The position numbers and the translations under genes were made by a program. Shown here in pieces: positions 1 to 11,353 of a DNA stretch of 64,000 bases. The DNA lies in contig JBBELK010000453.1 in NCBI GenBank assembly GCA_037783545.1, positions 248,001 through 312,000 on the forward strand, written 5' to 3'. Source of the DNA: Henricia sp. BOLD:AAB3569 (Eukaryota; Echinodermata; Asteroidea; Spinulosida; Echinasteridae). The notes beneath the pieces are model-generated. The model searched no databases. It saw nothing but the letters and a program-made list of their open reading frames with translations, and was not told where the DNA came from. How positions within the stretch are numbered: the first letter of the stretch is position 1; every line of letters begins with the position of its first letter.

Positions 1-19
1 CTTATATACGATAAAAAAA

Positions 20-410
20 CAACGCAAATTATACTTAGAAAGAGAGATCGAGGAGGATATGTTATCGGTCAGTAACGTGTATGACCACCTCTTTTGGCAA
101 GGCTGACTGCACCAGCCCCTGTAAGAGTCGCTGAGGCAGGGTGCGCCACTCTGCCTGAAGTGCCTCCGTGAGCTCCTGCACTTCTATAGGGCTGTTTTGG
201 AAACGCGCAGCCGGTTCCAGTGGTCAGACCATCCCACGCAAATTCAATCAGTTCAAAACCCAACAAAATGGGTTTCCTGCGTGAGAGAATTTAACTACAC
301 GATTTTCCCAGAAAAATCATATTGCTGTGCTGGGAATCACTTTGTTTAAACATGAAGCGGAACAGTCTTGAAAGCGATTTCAAAGTGATTGATCGATCAG
401 TTATGCCATT
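20..410 (+). repeat. dispersed repeat R1, copy 1
   Basis: It matches 57085-57525 in the same orientation, with shared runs such as TTATCGGTCAG, GCCACTCTGC, TGAAGTGCCTCC and GCACTTCTA. Divergence is moderate with small indels. The family was not recognised; there is no terminal repeat and no clear protein. Confidence 0.6.
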
Positions 411-504
411 ACATTAATGCCTAATTAGTTTTTCATCGTGTGTGACGCCTGGTATTAATTGACACGACAATATTTGCATGTCTCAACACGTTACAGATTA
501 CATG

Positions 505-582
505 ACACTTTTAGTCGGGTTTTTCCTGTCAACTCGTGAAGTAAATTTTGGGTAACTGCAAATGATGTATTGGGGCTTTAAT
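505..582 (+). repeat. dispersed repeat R2, 3' end fragment
   Basis: It carries the R2 signature: TTTTTC.TGTCAACTCGTGAAG, then AACTGCAAATGATGTA and GGGGCTTTAA. Fuller copies are at 19945-20208, 30540-30657, 39190-39435 (minus) and 55940-56233; 46135-46315 is partial. Confidence 0.55.
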
Positions 583-884
583 AGCTCATCACGCAGCAGT
601 AATCACATTGTTAAATCATTCTATAAAAAGTAGTTGGGCAATAATTTTAGAAAAGGTAATGATGTACTAAATGTCATTCCTTGTTTTTGCCATGGATTAA
701 AATCGATTACAACCTTTGCGGTGGCACGTATAGGCGGCCTATATATACGAGGATGTAGAAGAGCCGTCTGTATTGCTCCAATGCAGTATCGAAATCTAAA
801 GCCGGGGGAGCGTGTGCCCATGGCCACGATTTGAAGTCAGATTACAGGTTTGGGAAACTGCTTCAAACGGTGTGGGAATATAAT

Positions 885-1030
885 GATTGAGAATGAAAAC
901 CAACCTGTGTAGTCAGCTCAGTACCTTATCCACTTTCCAAGAAAACAGTGGTAAATGTGTCCACGTGTTCACGAAATGTTGCTAAACTATCATCCTATGT
1001 GGGCTGGTTCCTTCCCTGGCTACAATGAAG
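885..1030 (+). repeat. dispersed repeat R8, copy 1
   Basis: It matches the reverse strand of 33535-33690 (AAAACCAACCTGTGT, GTCAGCTCAGTACCT, GGCTGGTTCC) and partly 26190-26250. Family unknown. Confidence 0.5.
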
Positions 1031-1081
1031 ATAATATCACATTATACAAAAATTATTGACTGCAATAAGGGGCATGGTTAA

Positions 1082-1138
1082 GATTATAGGCCCAATGTGA
1101 TCTCGAAGCCGAGGGGTTATCACGGAGGGCCTATAATC
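1082..1138. mobile_element. 57-bp TTAA-flanked MITE, GATTATAGGCCC ends
   Basis: GATTATAGGCCC and its reverse complement end the element, and TTAA lies on both sides (1078-1081, 1139-1142). A relative with the same GATTATA ends and TTAA flanks is at 29270-29375. The right-hand TTAA is also the left flank of the next element. Confidence 0.65.
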
Positions 1139-1142
1139 TTAA

Positions 1143-1681
1143 AGATAGTATAGGACATGATTGGTAAACTGTTACAAATAGTTTTATCCCCCTGTGTGAT
1201 TGAAGATATTCAAGGTAAAAAACCAACCTGAGCAAAAACCAGCTCCGTATACGTCGTCTAACTATTGAGAAAACAGTCAAAAAAGGGTGTACAGTCATTT
1301 CGCCCCCAGACCACTTCGCCCTGAACCACTTCGCCCTGAACCACTTCGCCCTGAACCACCGCCTATGCACGAAGTTGTTTTGGGGTGAAGTGGCTTTTGG
1401 GCGAAGTAGTATTTGGACGAAGTGGTTTGGGGGCGAAATGGCACTTGGGCGATAGTGGTTCAGGACGAAGTGGTCCAGGGCGAAATGGTTTTGGGGCAAA
1501 TTGATTTTACGTCTCGCGAGACGAAAAATAATTGTTTTGCTCATTTCTCAAAGACTATAGCACTTCAGACAAAATCATTTCAGGGGAGGTTTTCTGCCGC
1601 CATCATGTTTATATCGTGTAAGTTATGTGTAAATCTGTGAACATTTCTGATTCTTCGAGATACCAATCATGTATACTGCTT
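1143..1681. mobile_element. TTAA-flanked element with CTTCGCCC minisatellite core, copy 1
   Basis: The ends are imperfect inverted repeats (AGATAGTATAGGACATGATT against AAGCAGTATACATGATT) flanked by TTAA at 1139-1142 and 1682-1685. The centre (about 1305-1500) is a run of 12-16-bp words of the type ACTTCGCCCTGAACC, first on one strand then the other, so it can fold. Open frames across the core are by-products of this repeat. Copies 2 and 3 are at 56238-56726 and 59945-60438. Confidence 0.75.
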
Positions 1682-1685
1682 TTAA

Positions 1686-1818
1686 AGGCACAGGCTCGTC
1701 AGCAATGCGCGCGCGCCATATTCGTGCTACGATATACGCAGCTCCATAGCAAAGGCATGGAGCTGCGTATTTCGTGGCACGAATTTGGCGCGCGCGCATT
1801 GCTGACGAGCCTGTACCT
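1686..1818. mobile_element. palindromic CGCGCG hairpin MITE, copy 1
   Basis: Nearly the whole 133 bp is one inverted repeat: AGGCACAGGCTCGTCAGCAA leads in and its complement leads out, around GCAGCTCCATAGCAAAGGCA. TTAA flanks at 1682-1685 and 1819-1822. TTAAAGG ends resemble the T2/Kolobok group of TTAA elements (inference). Related copies: 2080-2213, 48803-48921, 49536-49664. Confidence 0.8.
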
Positions 1819-2079
1819 TTAACCAATGTTTGTTTTATATACCGAATGCGTAGATTTTTGTCAATAGTAACCGTCGAGTTTCGATTTCGGAAGCTGGAAA
1901 TTAAGGTTGATATTTACATCAAAATATTGGTAGCATAATCACCTGACACTTTGGTAACACATTTCACCTGACACTCTTTTCACTGTTGGCCACTTCTTTT
2001 ATTTTCTTAAGGACTTCATCATCTACGGAGATCAAAATGACTTCGAGATTCCGTAAACAAATGTTACCGGCCTGATTAA

Positions 2080-2213
2080 AGGCACAGGCTCGTCAGCAAT
2101 GCGCGCGCGCCAAATTCGTGCCACGAAATACGCAGCTCCATGCCTTTGCATATGGAGTTGCGTAATTCGTGGCACGAATTTGGCGCGCCCGCATTGCTGA
2201 CGAGCCTGTGTTT
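2080..2213. mobile_element. palindromic CGCGCG hairpin MITE, copy 2
   Basis: Same family as 1686-1818, only about 260 bp away, with TTAA at 2076-2079 and 2214-2217. One end has changed from GTGCCT to GTGTTT. Confidence 0.8.
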
Positions 2214-2399
2214 TTAATGTTTACATGAAGCACGTAGTAGCTGTACTTGGTGCACGGTAGAGATTTCTCAACAGAAACGACTGTGATATTGAATGGCACA
2301 TCACCGAACCGGTTGTGTTCGAACATAACACGCGCGACCGTCACAACAAAATAACATTGAGAAAGTGCGCATGCGGGAGGTTTTACGTTCAATGGGGAA

Positions 2400-2486
2400 G
2401 TGCCCAAAACCATGCAAATGAGGTGCCCAAAATTATGCAAATGTTCCCAAAACTATGCAAATGTGCCCAAAACTATGCAAATGAGA
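2400..2486 (+). promoter_or_regulatory. tandem array of four ATGCAAAT octamers
   Basis: Four near-identical units of about 20 bp (GCCCAAAACTATGCAAATG-like) stand in a row. Each carries ATGCAAAT, the canonical binding site of POU/Oct homeodomain factors, at 2412, 2435, 2455 and 2475, spaced 23, 20 and 20 bases. The array lies about 3 kb upstream of the PDE2A-like start. The motif matches exactly; its activity is inferred. Confidence 0.55.
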
Positions 2487-2600
2487 AGGCGCGGTTTTGC
2501 GCGTCGCGGCTCCATTTCCGTTCTAGTTTTTAATGGAGTTCTGTGGTGCACAAAAAGCCATTCCACACACGTGGCGCGCGCGTCCGGCCGGATCCCGCTA

Positions 2601-2647
2601 AACTGAATATGCCCGGGGCATGTCACAGAGTATGCCCGGGGCATAGT
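2601..2647. repeat. two tandem copies of a near-palindromic ATGCCCGGGGCAT motif
   Basis: ATGCCCGGGGCAT occurs twice, 24 bases apart, between the octamer array and the CCAAT/TATA-like segment. It contains the perfect palindrome CCCGGG. No known factor is assigned. Confidence 0.4.
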
Positions 2648-2689
2648 CAGAATTCTGCATGCACGGGGTCTATGCTATAATTCAATGCC

Positions 2690-2770
2690 CCCACTTTTAA
2701 CCAATCAGATGACAGGAATCTTCGCACGAGGTATATAATTTCGTTTACATGAGGGCTCCCTTAATTGTGC
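2690..2770 (+). promoter_or_regulatory. candidate core promoter with CCAAT and TATA-like boxes
   Basis: AACCAATCAG (2698-2707) is followed about 30 bases later by GTATATAATTT (2732-2742), in the order and spacing of a TATA promoter reading +. The octamer array lies 220 bases upstream. A transcript from here could reach the PDE2A-like exons through a non-coding exon, but no clear donor was found nearby. Confidence 0.3.
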
Positions 2771-3269
2771 ACACGCATAAAAAGATATCAGTTCGGGCGG
2801 AATCATTGCAAATGCATTGGGCAGTTGGAACCCGGCCACTTCCATTGTCCATCTGAGCAAGGTTTTCCGGTAATGTAAATAACTGATTTAATATTGCAAA
2901 GACTGTTAACGGGCTTTAGCATTAATACAAATCAGCTTAGGGCGATGTACAAAGCCAAGGAACAATATTGAGACAGGAAGAGACTTAGCCAAGGTCACGG
3001 AGCCATCTCAATATCAGCTGCTTGTCTCATCCTGCACAAGACGTATCCGGGTTAAATAAATAGAAATTCGAAGAAGAAAAATATGTATACTGGACAAGCA
3101 CAATCGTTTGTTTTTGGACGTCTTCGTCGCGGAAACTGAACCCCGCGGGCAATGCATGAGCGTAGGCGTTCACATTTTGCGTCAGAATTGGGGCCGGTTT
3201 CAAGTTCTCCGGATAAGTGTTTCGAATATATATGTCGATATCTGAGATGTACGGGCGGGTGGCGATTTT

Positions 3270-3480
3270 GGCCGTGGTACATGTGCCCTTGAGCAAGGCA
3301 CTCAACCGCAATTACTCCATCCTTCGAAAGGGATGTAAAGCCGTTAGTCCCGTGTGTTGTATATAAACGCACTTAAAAGATCCCAGAGCATTCTTCGTGA
3401 AGAGTAAAGGGATTCCCCTGTGTTTCTCGCCATTGGCTGCCAATGGCGCCACCCACCTATTATGCATCTCAATGTTAAAA
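3270..3480 (+). mobile_element. SINE body fragment, tRNA head mostly missing
   Basis: It contains GTGCCCTTGAGCAAGGCACT, GGGATGTAAAGCCGTTAGTC, GATCCCAGAGCATTCTTCG and AGGGATTCCCC, shared with the full SINE copies at 19327, 53466 and 59382. Only a trace of the head (GGCCGTGGTAC) remains. Confidence 0.65.
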
Positions 3481-5430
3481 TCCTTTTCTTTTTCCTGTAG
3501 CCATACTGAATTGGCGCAAGTCGTTTTCCACCTGACACCATTATTTGCCTTATGTGCGGTCATGCATGAAACATAATTTAATTAAACTGCTACCAAAAGA
3601 CACAGGATAACTTATTCAAAGTACATGTCAAAACATCTCATATTGGTACACTAAAACACGTAATTAAAAAAGTGTATAGCTTTTACTCGCACTGTAGTTG
3701 TATATCAAGCAGAAGGATTGGAGTTCAATTCTTGTCATCTTTTTCATGCTTTTTAAGATGACACGTCGCGCGACTGCCGATGCCTTGCATGTGCTGAAGG
3801 TGGGTCAATTGCCGCATGCAGTTTCATCCATTTTCGCCAGAATATGAATGTGCCTCCGGCCCTAGACACAAAAGCAAAATTTCACCACTACCAAAAAAGG
3901 CAAAATATATTACTTTCCCCTGCGTGAATAAAGTAGTTTTACCCCGAATAAAGTAATTATGCGAACTAAAAAAAAAACGTGCCAGCAATCTTTACGGTAT
4001 ATATTTAGTCACGAGCCGGATTTTGTTTTGTTTTTGGTAGACTGATGGTTTTTCTGAAACACCGAAAAATCCTATAAGTCCGTCCCGTGGCTTTGCCGTG
4101 CACCGTCAAACGTTTCGTCATGCTCGCCGCGATTCCCGGCTTTATTGGTATACTCCAAATAATTATTGACTGTCAAATTACTTCTGTAAAATATATAATA
4201 AATCATTTGTACCCGAAGGGGGATTCTGCCGTTGCATTAAGTTGTTTACTGTATACATCTTGACCATGACATTCATAATTTTGCTGAGGAATCAAAGAAT
4301 TTACTATGGGGAAATTGGGTTGGTGTAACGTTAATGCTTTCCTTGAGTTCCCGGTTTCCTCTGTGGCCCTGGTTCGAAGCCGGTCCGGGTTGGTATGTGT
4401 GAATTGGGTTTCAGTTGTTTGCTTGATTCCTGTTCCATACCTAGTATAACTTCATCGCAGACGCGAGCACCACTTATATTATATGGATTGTGGTTCTTTT
4501 TAGCAAACGTTTTTTTTACTTCGTGCCAAAAACCTTTATACACATATTTTGTGACTTTTTCTCCTATCACCAACATACTGAAATTGCATCACATAATATA
4601 ACGTCAGAACAGTTCACTGACGTCTGTCGCATCGAATTATCTCGTTCAGTATCATTTCCTATCGTTTGTTTTCGTATTTATCGCGGTATTTTTCAAGTTC
4701 AATGTTCAACAGTCAAGTGCACACATCGTAAATTTGTGTCGTTCATTCTTGCGCTCCGTGTTTACTCAAGGCAGACGCCATAGGGCACTCTGCGACATTG
4801 TTCCGTGTGAAAAGGATGACCTGTTTTCATGAGGATTCCCCAAAAAGGCTTTGTAAAGTACTAACTGAAAGAAATGACCCCTTTTGCAAATACACTCGAC
4901 CCCACCAAATAAGAGAATGAAAACTATTATCTTCGAACTTCGATCAGCAGCCAACTGGCGCTACAAGCCAGACACGAGGCACAGTCCGCTGTGTACATTT
5001 TCCAGTGGCTTTGGCCGTTTGAGCTAGATGGAGCAAATTTTTAAAGCTTCTTAATCACATCCTTTTCGCCGTCTTGAAAGCAGAACTTGCGTTGCCAAGG
5101 AATCAGGTATGCAAATAACTTTCCTTTTTTAGTGGGAAAGTACCCAATCAGCGATCGCTGCACGACCTGCACGTTTAGTTTGTGTTTTGATAGAGGACTG
5201 GCTTGCGCCGCGTTGTGTCGTGCACGTATTTATGGACAGTAGTCTGTACACATGTAATCCAATGCGCGTTCGTTGACTCTCGCTTTTACAAACGTAACGT
5301 AAACATATACTATACACACGAGATCTGTCAGCGTAAACTATGGGATCCAAAGTGTCGATTTTAGAAGAATTTTTCTGCTCAAAACTACCGTGACAGCATC
5401 TAACAGATTAACAGACACAAGTCCTACACC
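3481..5430 (+). promoter_or_regulatory. 5' flank and probable 5' untranslated region
   Basis: This stretch before the start codon is poor in recognisable repeats. An ATGCAAAT octamer lies at 5109-5116, and an AT-rich run (acatatactatacac) near 5303 could act as a weak TATA region. The transcription start cannot be fixed from sequence. A GGTATGC donor-like site near 5105 could end a non-coding exon. No coding signal was seen. Confidence 0.3.
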
Positions 5431-5553
5431 ATGGCGTCGGCTTCACTGGGTCAAATGATCGCCTCGGTGTTTTCCTATTTCAGGGACAAGAGCTGGTTTT
5501 TGAGGTGGCGTGGAGGAGGGGACAAACGATCGGACATGGACGACGAAATGCAG
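5431..5553 (+). CDS. PDE2A: coding exon 1 with start codon, PDE2A-like
   Basis: It encodes 41 residues beginning MASASLGQMIASVF and ending MDDEMQ, then a gtaagg donor at 5554. The start sits in CACCATGG, a very strong Kozak context, and an in-frame TAA at 5401-5403 lies 30 bases upstream, so the start is well bounded. The first 26 residues are hydrophobic and aromatic with a few basic residues (SWFLRWR). The next part is charged (GGGDKRSDMDDE). Known PDE2A isoforms differ in their N termini, which control membrane attachment; whether this end binds membrane is not shown. No classical signal-peptide cleavage site is obvious. The donor leads into a 38.9-kb intron. Confidence 0.7.
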
Positions 5554-7013
5554 GTAAGGAGAGCTACGGTAGTAACACGTTGCTAACAACTGCACCGCCA
5601 ACGGCGAGTTTCGTTTGGCGCCGTTTACAAAAAACATGAAACAAAGTCAAGAAATTAAGACCGTTTTCGTGTGTTTATAGTTGGTTTGAAAAAGCAGTAA
5701 ACATGTTGACCCGTGCTTCATGTTTTCATGCATGCACGGGAGTCAAAATGTTGACTTTAAGATGCAAAATTCATAATAATAGCCCGACTTGAGTGTCACT
5801 TGAAACTTATTGAATTTGTTAGGATTGCCCATGGTACCGGCGCGCCGCCCTGACCGTGTGTATGCAGGCTATGGCGACCGGGACGTGCAGGCCAATAGGC
5901 CCTAGATAATTTTCCGTTTCCTGGTTTGTTTAGTTTCCGGTAATTATAATGGCTGCAAAATTGACCTAAATTTCTGCACCACCAAAACATTTCATCGTTT
6001 GTAATACTGTTGTCAATTTTGAATTGAAGGCTAAAGTTTAACCAAACTGGTGAGAATAAATATTGAGATGTTTATTATTTCTTTAAAATGACTCTAGGAC
6101 TAGGTAGGGACTTGGAAATCTGTGACGTCATCGCGTGCGCACTAGGTACACTAATACTGGTCAGTTTCACAGTGGATTTCTGCCGTGAGAAATGTGCTGT
6201 AAATAAACATCACAGCACTGTTCAATTCCAACTTTTTAAATAGATACTAAGATAAAGCATACTTTCTGACGATATTTATCTTAAAAACGATTGTTTTAAA
6301 TATTTAAATTGGAACACAGCAAGATGTTTGTTTGACGGTGAGATTTCTGGTCCAAATAGGGTAGTTTGTGTTGCGAAACAGACTTGTGAAACCAGCAAAC
6401 AGTATGGGGAGATTGTTGTCTGTGTTTGTGCAAAATGTCAGTGTAAAAAACATGCACTTTGTTTGTTTGTTTTAACACACAAAAATGATTACAGTTCCTC
6501 TTTGTGAGCGTCGCCGAGTGCGTAGTTTTCATTCCAAGCGTAAATGTGTGCTAATACACATTGACAATGATGTTGCGCTCCCCCACGTGTGCTACATACT
6601 CCTGCTGCATTTATAGGTTTTCGTGACAAAGCTTTAGTTTAGCAGAAAACGAGACAGCGTGTTGAACTAAGACTGATCAGACTTGAAGTAGAGGAATTCT
6701 AAGCTGGCTTGGCGCAATATGTCACTGTGGGAGCGCTTCCTACTGCATCGCATTTTTCCAGCTCTCTCCTAATCGGTTTACACACATGATTTCGCGGAAA
6801 AACGGCCGATTTCTAAGATGTATATCTCGGCTACCGCTTGCTCAATTTATGCGATAAATGTTGTTTTGGAATTTACAGAAAATAATCTGTAATGTGAGAT
6901 GATATTTTCAATCAAAATCGAAAAAGTCCCTACTCTAGGCCTAGTTCCATGACTGGCCTACCATGGTCTGGAGGAAGGAAAACATGGGCCTACCAAGGCA
7001 AAGCATTCACTAA

Positions 7014-7572
7014 GGGGTCGTCCATAAAGTACGTACGCATGAAATGCTGACTTTTTAGACCCTCGCTCGCCCCCTGTACGCATGGCATACACAGTGGCTC
7101 CAACCTCCCCTCTCCCCCTGTACGCATACGCATTAGCATTGGTAAGTATTGGTAAATGGTTTAGTACTACATGTATATAGTGCTACATACTACATACTAC
7201 TAGTACGATTCGCATGTCGCCTCCAAAGTCTTAAATAAATGAGATTTCTTTTTCTTTTCTTTTCTTTTTTTTACACATAAAATGACACCAAGCATCAGAA
7301 AGTACAGATTTAATGGGAAAAACCTAAATTGAGGAGTGAGAAAAATGTGAGATGTGTGAGAAAAATGTGTGGCCCGTCTAATATGTTGTGTACATAAGGT
7401 CTGAAGCCGTGGTCAATTTGTCCATCCTTTCCAATTTAGTAAAAGCAAATTTTTGGGTTGCGTACATACGCATTGGCTTGGACAACCCCCTCCCCCCTGT
7501 ACGCATGGTGTACGCAATGTCAACAACACCCCCTTCGCCCCCTCCGTGAGTACGTACTTTATGGACGGCCCC
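7014..7572. mobile_element. PIF/Harbinger-like MITE with GGGGTCGTCCATAAAGTACG ends
   Basis: Inverted ends (GGGGTCGTCCATAAAGTACG against GGGGCCGTCCATAAAGTACG) are flanked by TAA on both sides (7011-7013, 7573-7575). A 3-bp TWA duplication is typical of PIF/Harbinger. Internally, CTGTACGCATGG words repeat. No transposase. A shorter relative is at 15488-15632. Confidence 0.7.
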
Positions 7573-7745
7573 TAAGTACAGATTTGATGGAAAATCCCAA
7601 TTTTAAAGTGCAAAAATGGAAGGTTTCCCAAATTTACACTTTTTAGAGTACCGGTACCCACGTTTTCACCCAGTCTCTTAATCTTTGTACGCAAGGTTCT
7701 AAAGCAATGGTCAACTCCTAAATTCTCCCTATTCTGTTTAATACT
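7305..7745 (+). repeat. divergent direct duplication around the 7014-7572 element
   Basis: AGTACAGATTTAATGGGAAA with about 140 following bases (from 7309) recurs in diverged form from 7575 (AGTACAGATTTGATGGAAAA, then GGTTCTAAAGCAATGGTCAA against GGTCTGAAGCCGTGGTCAAT). The copies lie inside and outside the Harbinger-like element, so part of its body is probably captured flank. Confidence 0.4.
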
Positions 7746-8181
7746 AGGCCTACATATTTTGTACAGCTTTCTAAAATTTCACAAGGTTTGACAGTACCGG
7801 TATGAATAGCCCTTGCTCAAAAAGTTACAATTGATCTCACCCCCCTCTATAAAAGCAGAGCCAGTGATTGTACTTTCCCTGTGAAGCGTGAAGTATATAT
7901 TTTTAGTCCATGTACCCTGGGATGCAATGTATTTTGTAGCCCAAAATATGAGTGTTTGTAGATTCAGGAGAAACAATCATGCTGCAGTGTAAATTATTTG
8001 TAAAATGTTGATAAATTGATGTGCATGTGTGTGCTTGGTGTACCTGCAGCCTGGGAAAAAGTTGCCAGTATGTACTGTATGGTGGCCATAGGGTTCAAAT
8101 ACCGGTACCTTGAGTTGTACTACAATTAAATTTCACACCAAGTAAAAAGCTACAGTACTTTAGAGCTACAGATGAATCATG

Positions 8182-8396
8182 TATGGGCGAGGGCGGAGGG
8201 ACGTCAGTCAGCCCGTAAAAGAATCCATTGTTTTTCACCCGGCGTGCGAATTGCGTGCATATTGCAACCGATAAAAAAGAATGGCGCGCCAAGTCTGCGC
8301 TCTAAACTTGTAGAGTATTCACTTTTTAAGTGAATGACGCTGTGGACAGCAAGAGCACTATTGAGAGTTCGCAGACACCCGCCCTCGCCCATACAA
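8182..8396. repeat. inverted repeat CATGTATGGGCGAGGGCGG
   Basis: GTATGGGCGAGGGCGG near 8183 and its complement CCGCCCTCGCCCATAC near 8379 face each other about 180 bases apart. This could be a decayed inverted-repeat element; no target duplication was seen. Confidence 0.35.
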
Positions 8397-8547
8397 TGTC
8401 CCACATATGTGGTGAACTTGAGTTTTTGGCAGAGAGGGTGCAATCGCACAATCCATATGATTGATGATGCAAGGAGTCTATTCTGTACAGAGTCATTGAA
8501 AAGCTACACATTGAAAAGCTGGCGCTCTGAATTGTTCACATGGAGAC

Positions 8548-8793
8548 CTGGGGCCAATTTCATAAAGCTGTTTAGCAGAAAAATTTGCTTAATCAAAAGT
8601 TTGTTTGCTTTATAAAAATGAGTTAATAGCCAAAATTTTTATGTTAACTTGTTTTCTTAGCAAGAATAGCAGATATTCTTGTGAAAAACTCAAATTTACA
8701 TGCAATTTTGTCTATTGACCAATTTTTATAAAGCAAATTTTTTTTTGATTAAGCAAAACAATTTGCTAAACAGCTTTATGAAATTGGCCCCAG
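8548..8793. mobile_element. inverted-repeat element, CTGGGGCCAATTTCATAAAG ends
   Basis: The 246-bp element has long arms: about 30 bases at each end pair (…AATTTCATAAAGCTGTTTAGCA), then AAATTTGCTTAATCAAAA pairs with TTTTGATTAAGCAAA. No flanking duplication is clear. The same kind of end is seen at 51878-52146. Confidence 0.7.
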
Positions 8794-8799
8794 TTCAGT

Positions 8800-11030
8800 T
8801 CGAAAAGTCACAAGCTACATGTATGTACGCTTATGTTGCTACATGTATGTGGTGCATGCCGGTATTTATTCTGTACTTCACGCCTGCTGCATGCACCACA
8901 TAACAACAAAAATTACTCTGGTCAAGTGGATACTATGGAAGTGAAAGGAAGTACATCAGTACACCAGACGTTATTCCTGTGGAATTGATCACGTTCACAG
9001 ACGCCATCTTCGTAGGAAAAAATGCTAAAAAGTACTGCGTATTAAACGCCATCAAGTACGCGCACGCACACGCTGTACCGGTAACATGTTCCAAACACGC
9101 GCGTGTTGCTCAAAATTTGTTTGAAATACGGCGCAGCCAATGCGCGTCACAAAAAAATACGCTCAAAATTCTGATGCATGTAGCGATTTGTAGGCAGTGA
9201 CGTCATTTGAACGTGATCAATGTATACAGAAAAGGCTAATTTGAATTGAAATGTGACTTTTAAGTCCCCTCCTTCCTCCTTCCCCACCTCCCCCTCCCCC
9301 TCCCCCTCCACCCCCCCCCCCCCCCCCCTCCCCCTAAAAAAAAAACCTATTTATTTTCCCTTGACACTTCAGGTGTATGGACCCTGGAGAACAAAGTCCA
9401 AGGCATATTGCACATGTACACTGTATGAATATCAGCATTATTACAGGAAATTTTATATCAAAATGGAGATTAATGGCCCTTATGTGTGAAACAGCCTGTA
9501 CCTAGTGTATCACACATGTATTGTACATCAGTTTTGGCATACCGGTAATTTACGTATTCATGTAGGGATTTGCTGTGGTTTCAGCCATAAAGTACATAAA
9601 CTGCACATTTTGTGTTACTGCTGAGCCATTTCATTTTTTTGTGCATTTTTTGGTAATGACGTGTGGTTGTGTTGTCATGGATACACAGTGTTCATTTTGG
9701 TTATAAAACAACGTTTCTACCCCCAACTGTGATGGCAGGTATAAAGAAAGAAATAGGTCCCTCGCAGTTACAATGTACCAGAATGATGAAGTACAAAGCT
9801 AGAAATGTGCCATAAATTTGGGCACTAGCTGCAAATGTTGCCTTCAATGACCCCAATTTTAAAGGGGCACCAAGGAATTTGGAAGAATTTTAATTTCTGA
9901 AATGGCACAAAAGCAATTATTCAGCTTGTGCAGGTCACCACACACATGCATTTTCTGTGTTTTTTGGGGAGTCAAATGAACCACGTCACAATGCATTAAG
10001 CGCGTGTTGCACCTTTTGAAGCGCAGACGCACAGCAAAACATCAATAAGCTAGATGACTTTTACTCCCAAAATGGCAGTCGTTGTTCATTGCTTTCATTC
10101 CTAATAACGAAAGGTTCCTGTTACAACAAGGTAATGTTCAAAATTCCAGGGACCTGGTTCGATTGTAGTTACGTACGTGGAAGGTTTAGACTTGGTACGG
10201 TACACTGTATATATTCTTAATCACATGTGGAGATACATGTACATGTACGTACATGTAACACCATTTTTCACTCATGTAGGCCTACTCGTCTTCAAACCGA
10301 GTAAATGCAAAACATAGCAATCGCATGCAGAATTCTCCTACAGTACGTGTATGTGAATATGTACTGTTACATGGTACCGGTACACATAAACGATTGTACA
10401 AATGTACTCACAAGTGGTAATGAAAGTCACTTAATTCACTCACTTGGCATTAACAACGTTTAAAGTGTGTGTACGGACCATTTCTATTACTTTTCATGGC
10501 ATAGGCCCATATGATTTCTCTCTCATCCCAAGTTTTATTGGGATATATGGGTTTTTGACCTACATGTAACTGGACATACCGGTATTCAGTAAAATTGAGA
10601 AATGTTCCATTATAAAGGAATATTAGCATGCTAGCTGAACAAAATAAAAGGCCTTTTACAGGCGTACAAAAATAGTCAATGTTAAATTGTATCACAGTGT
10701 CCCTGGCCTCCAACTCGGATAGGCTTTATTACAACCGCACATCCTGTCTACTTTGGTTAACAATTCAGTCATATTGCCTTCAATTTCTACTGGAAACTAG
10801 CCCAAGATTACAGCATGCAAAGTGTACAGGTCACGTAGACTTCCAAAAAAGGAATGTGAATTGGGATATCAATTACAAACGAGATGAAAGATCTCCAATT
10901 AAAGTTTGAAGTTTGAAGTTCAGTATGGATATTGATGTGGAGAGATAATTTGTGGGAAGCCCTCTGGATCACATGCACACTATACGTATGCAATTACCAG
11001 GTAAGTACCATTGGTGTGTCCTGAACCTTA
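8800..11030. other. intron 1 stretch without recognised elements
   Basis: Apart from the pyrimidine tract at 9262 and many TACATGTA/TACCGGTA octamers, nothing was identified. Frames are short and unsupported. Confidence 0.4.
9262..9336 (+). repeat. pyrimidine tract with an 18-base C run
   Basis: Nearly pure C/T on the + strand (CCTCC/CCCCT words), then a C run at 9311-9328 and an A run. The other strand is G-rich and could form a triplex or G-quadruplex. Confidence 0.7.
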
Positions 11031-11034
11031 TACA

Positions 11035-11180
11035 CTGCATACAATGTAAGTCCACTTGCGCAACATTTTATTGTGTACAAGTACCGTAAGTTGGGCAACA
11101 ATCCCGAAATAATTGCATGCAAGCTGTAGCATTTTCAAAAGTTGCACAAGCTTTTTCATGTAAACGGATGATGATGCATT
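11035..11180 (+). repeat. dispersed repeat R9, copy 1
   Basis: Shares CCACTTGC.CAAC.TTTTATTG, CATTTTCAAAAGTTGC.CA and CTTTTTCATG with 12345-12480. Family unknown. Confidence 0.5.
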
Positions 11181-11201
11181 AAAATACGGTACGGGAATAC
11201 A

Positions 11202-11353
11202 CAGGGGTCGATTTAGACAAAAAAATCTGCATGCACAAATGTGATTTTGTCTTGAAAATTGGCTGAATTTTGCATGCACAGATAAAATTTTACATGCACA
11301 GATGAAATTTTACATGCACTGGTGCATGTAAATACCCTCTAAATCGACCCCTG
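11202..11353. mobile_element. hAT-type MITE with perfect 8-bp target duplication
   Basis: Inverted ends CAGGGGTCGATTTAGA and TCTAAATCGACCCCTG enclose 152 bp. GGAATACA is repeated exactly on both sides (11194-11201 and 11354-11361). CAGGGG ends with an 8-bp duplication are the hAT hallmark. Inside, TTTTACATGCACAGAT-like words repeat. It has no coding capacity. Confidence 0.88.

Noticed and set aside
1305-1500. CRISPR-like array of spaced repeats
   Set aside because: Units vary, reverse orientation and lack equal unique spacers; the context is a eukaryotic transposable element.
1131-1544. 137-codon minus frame with WFRAK repeats as a protein
   Set aside because: It is the CTTCGCCC minisatellite of a mobile element; the other copies have different broken frames.
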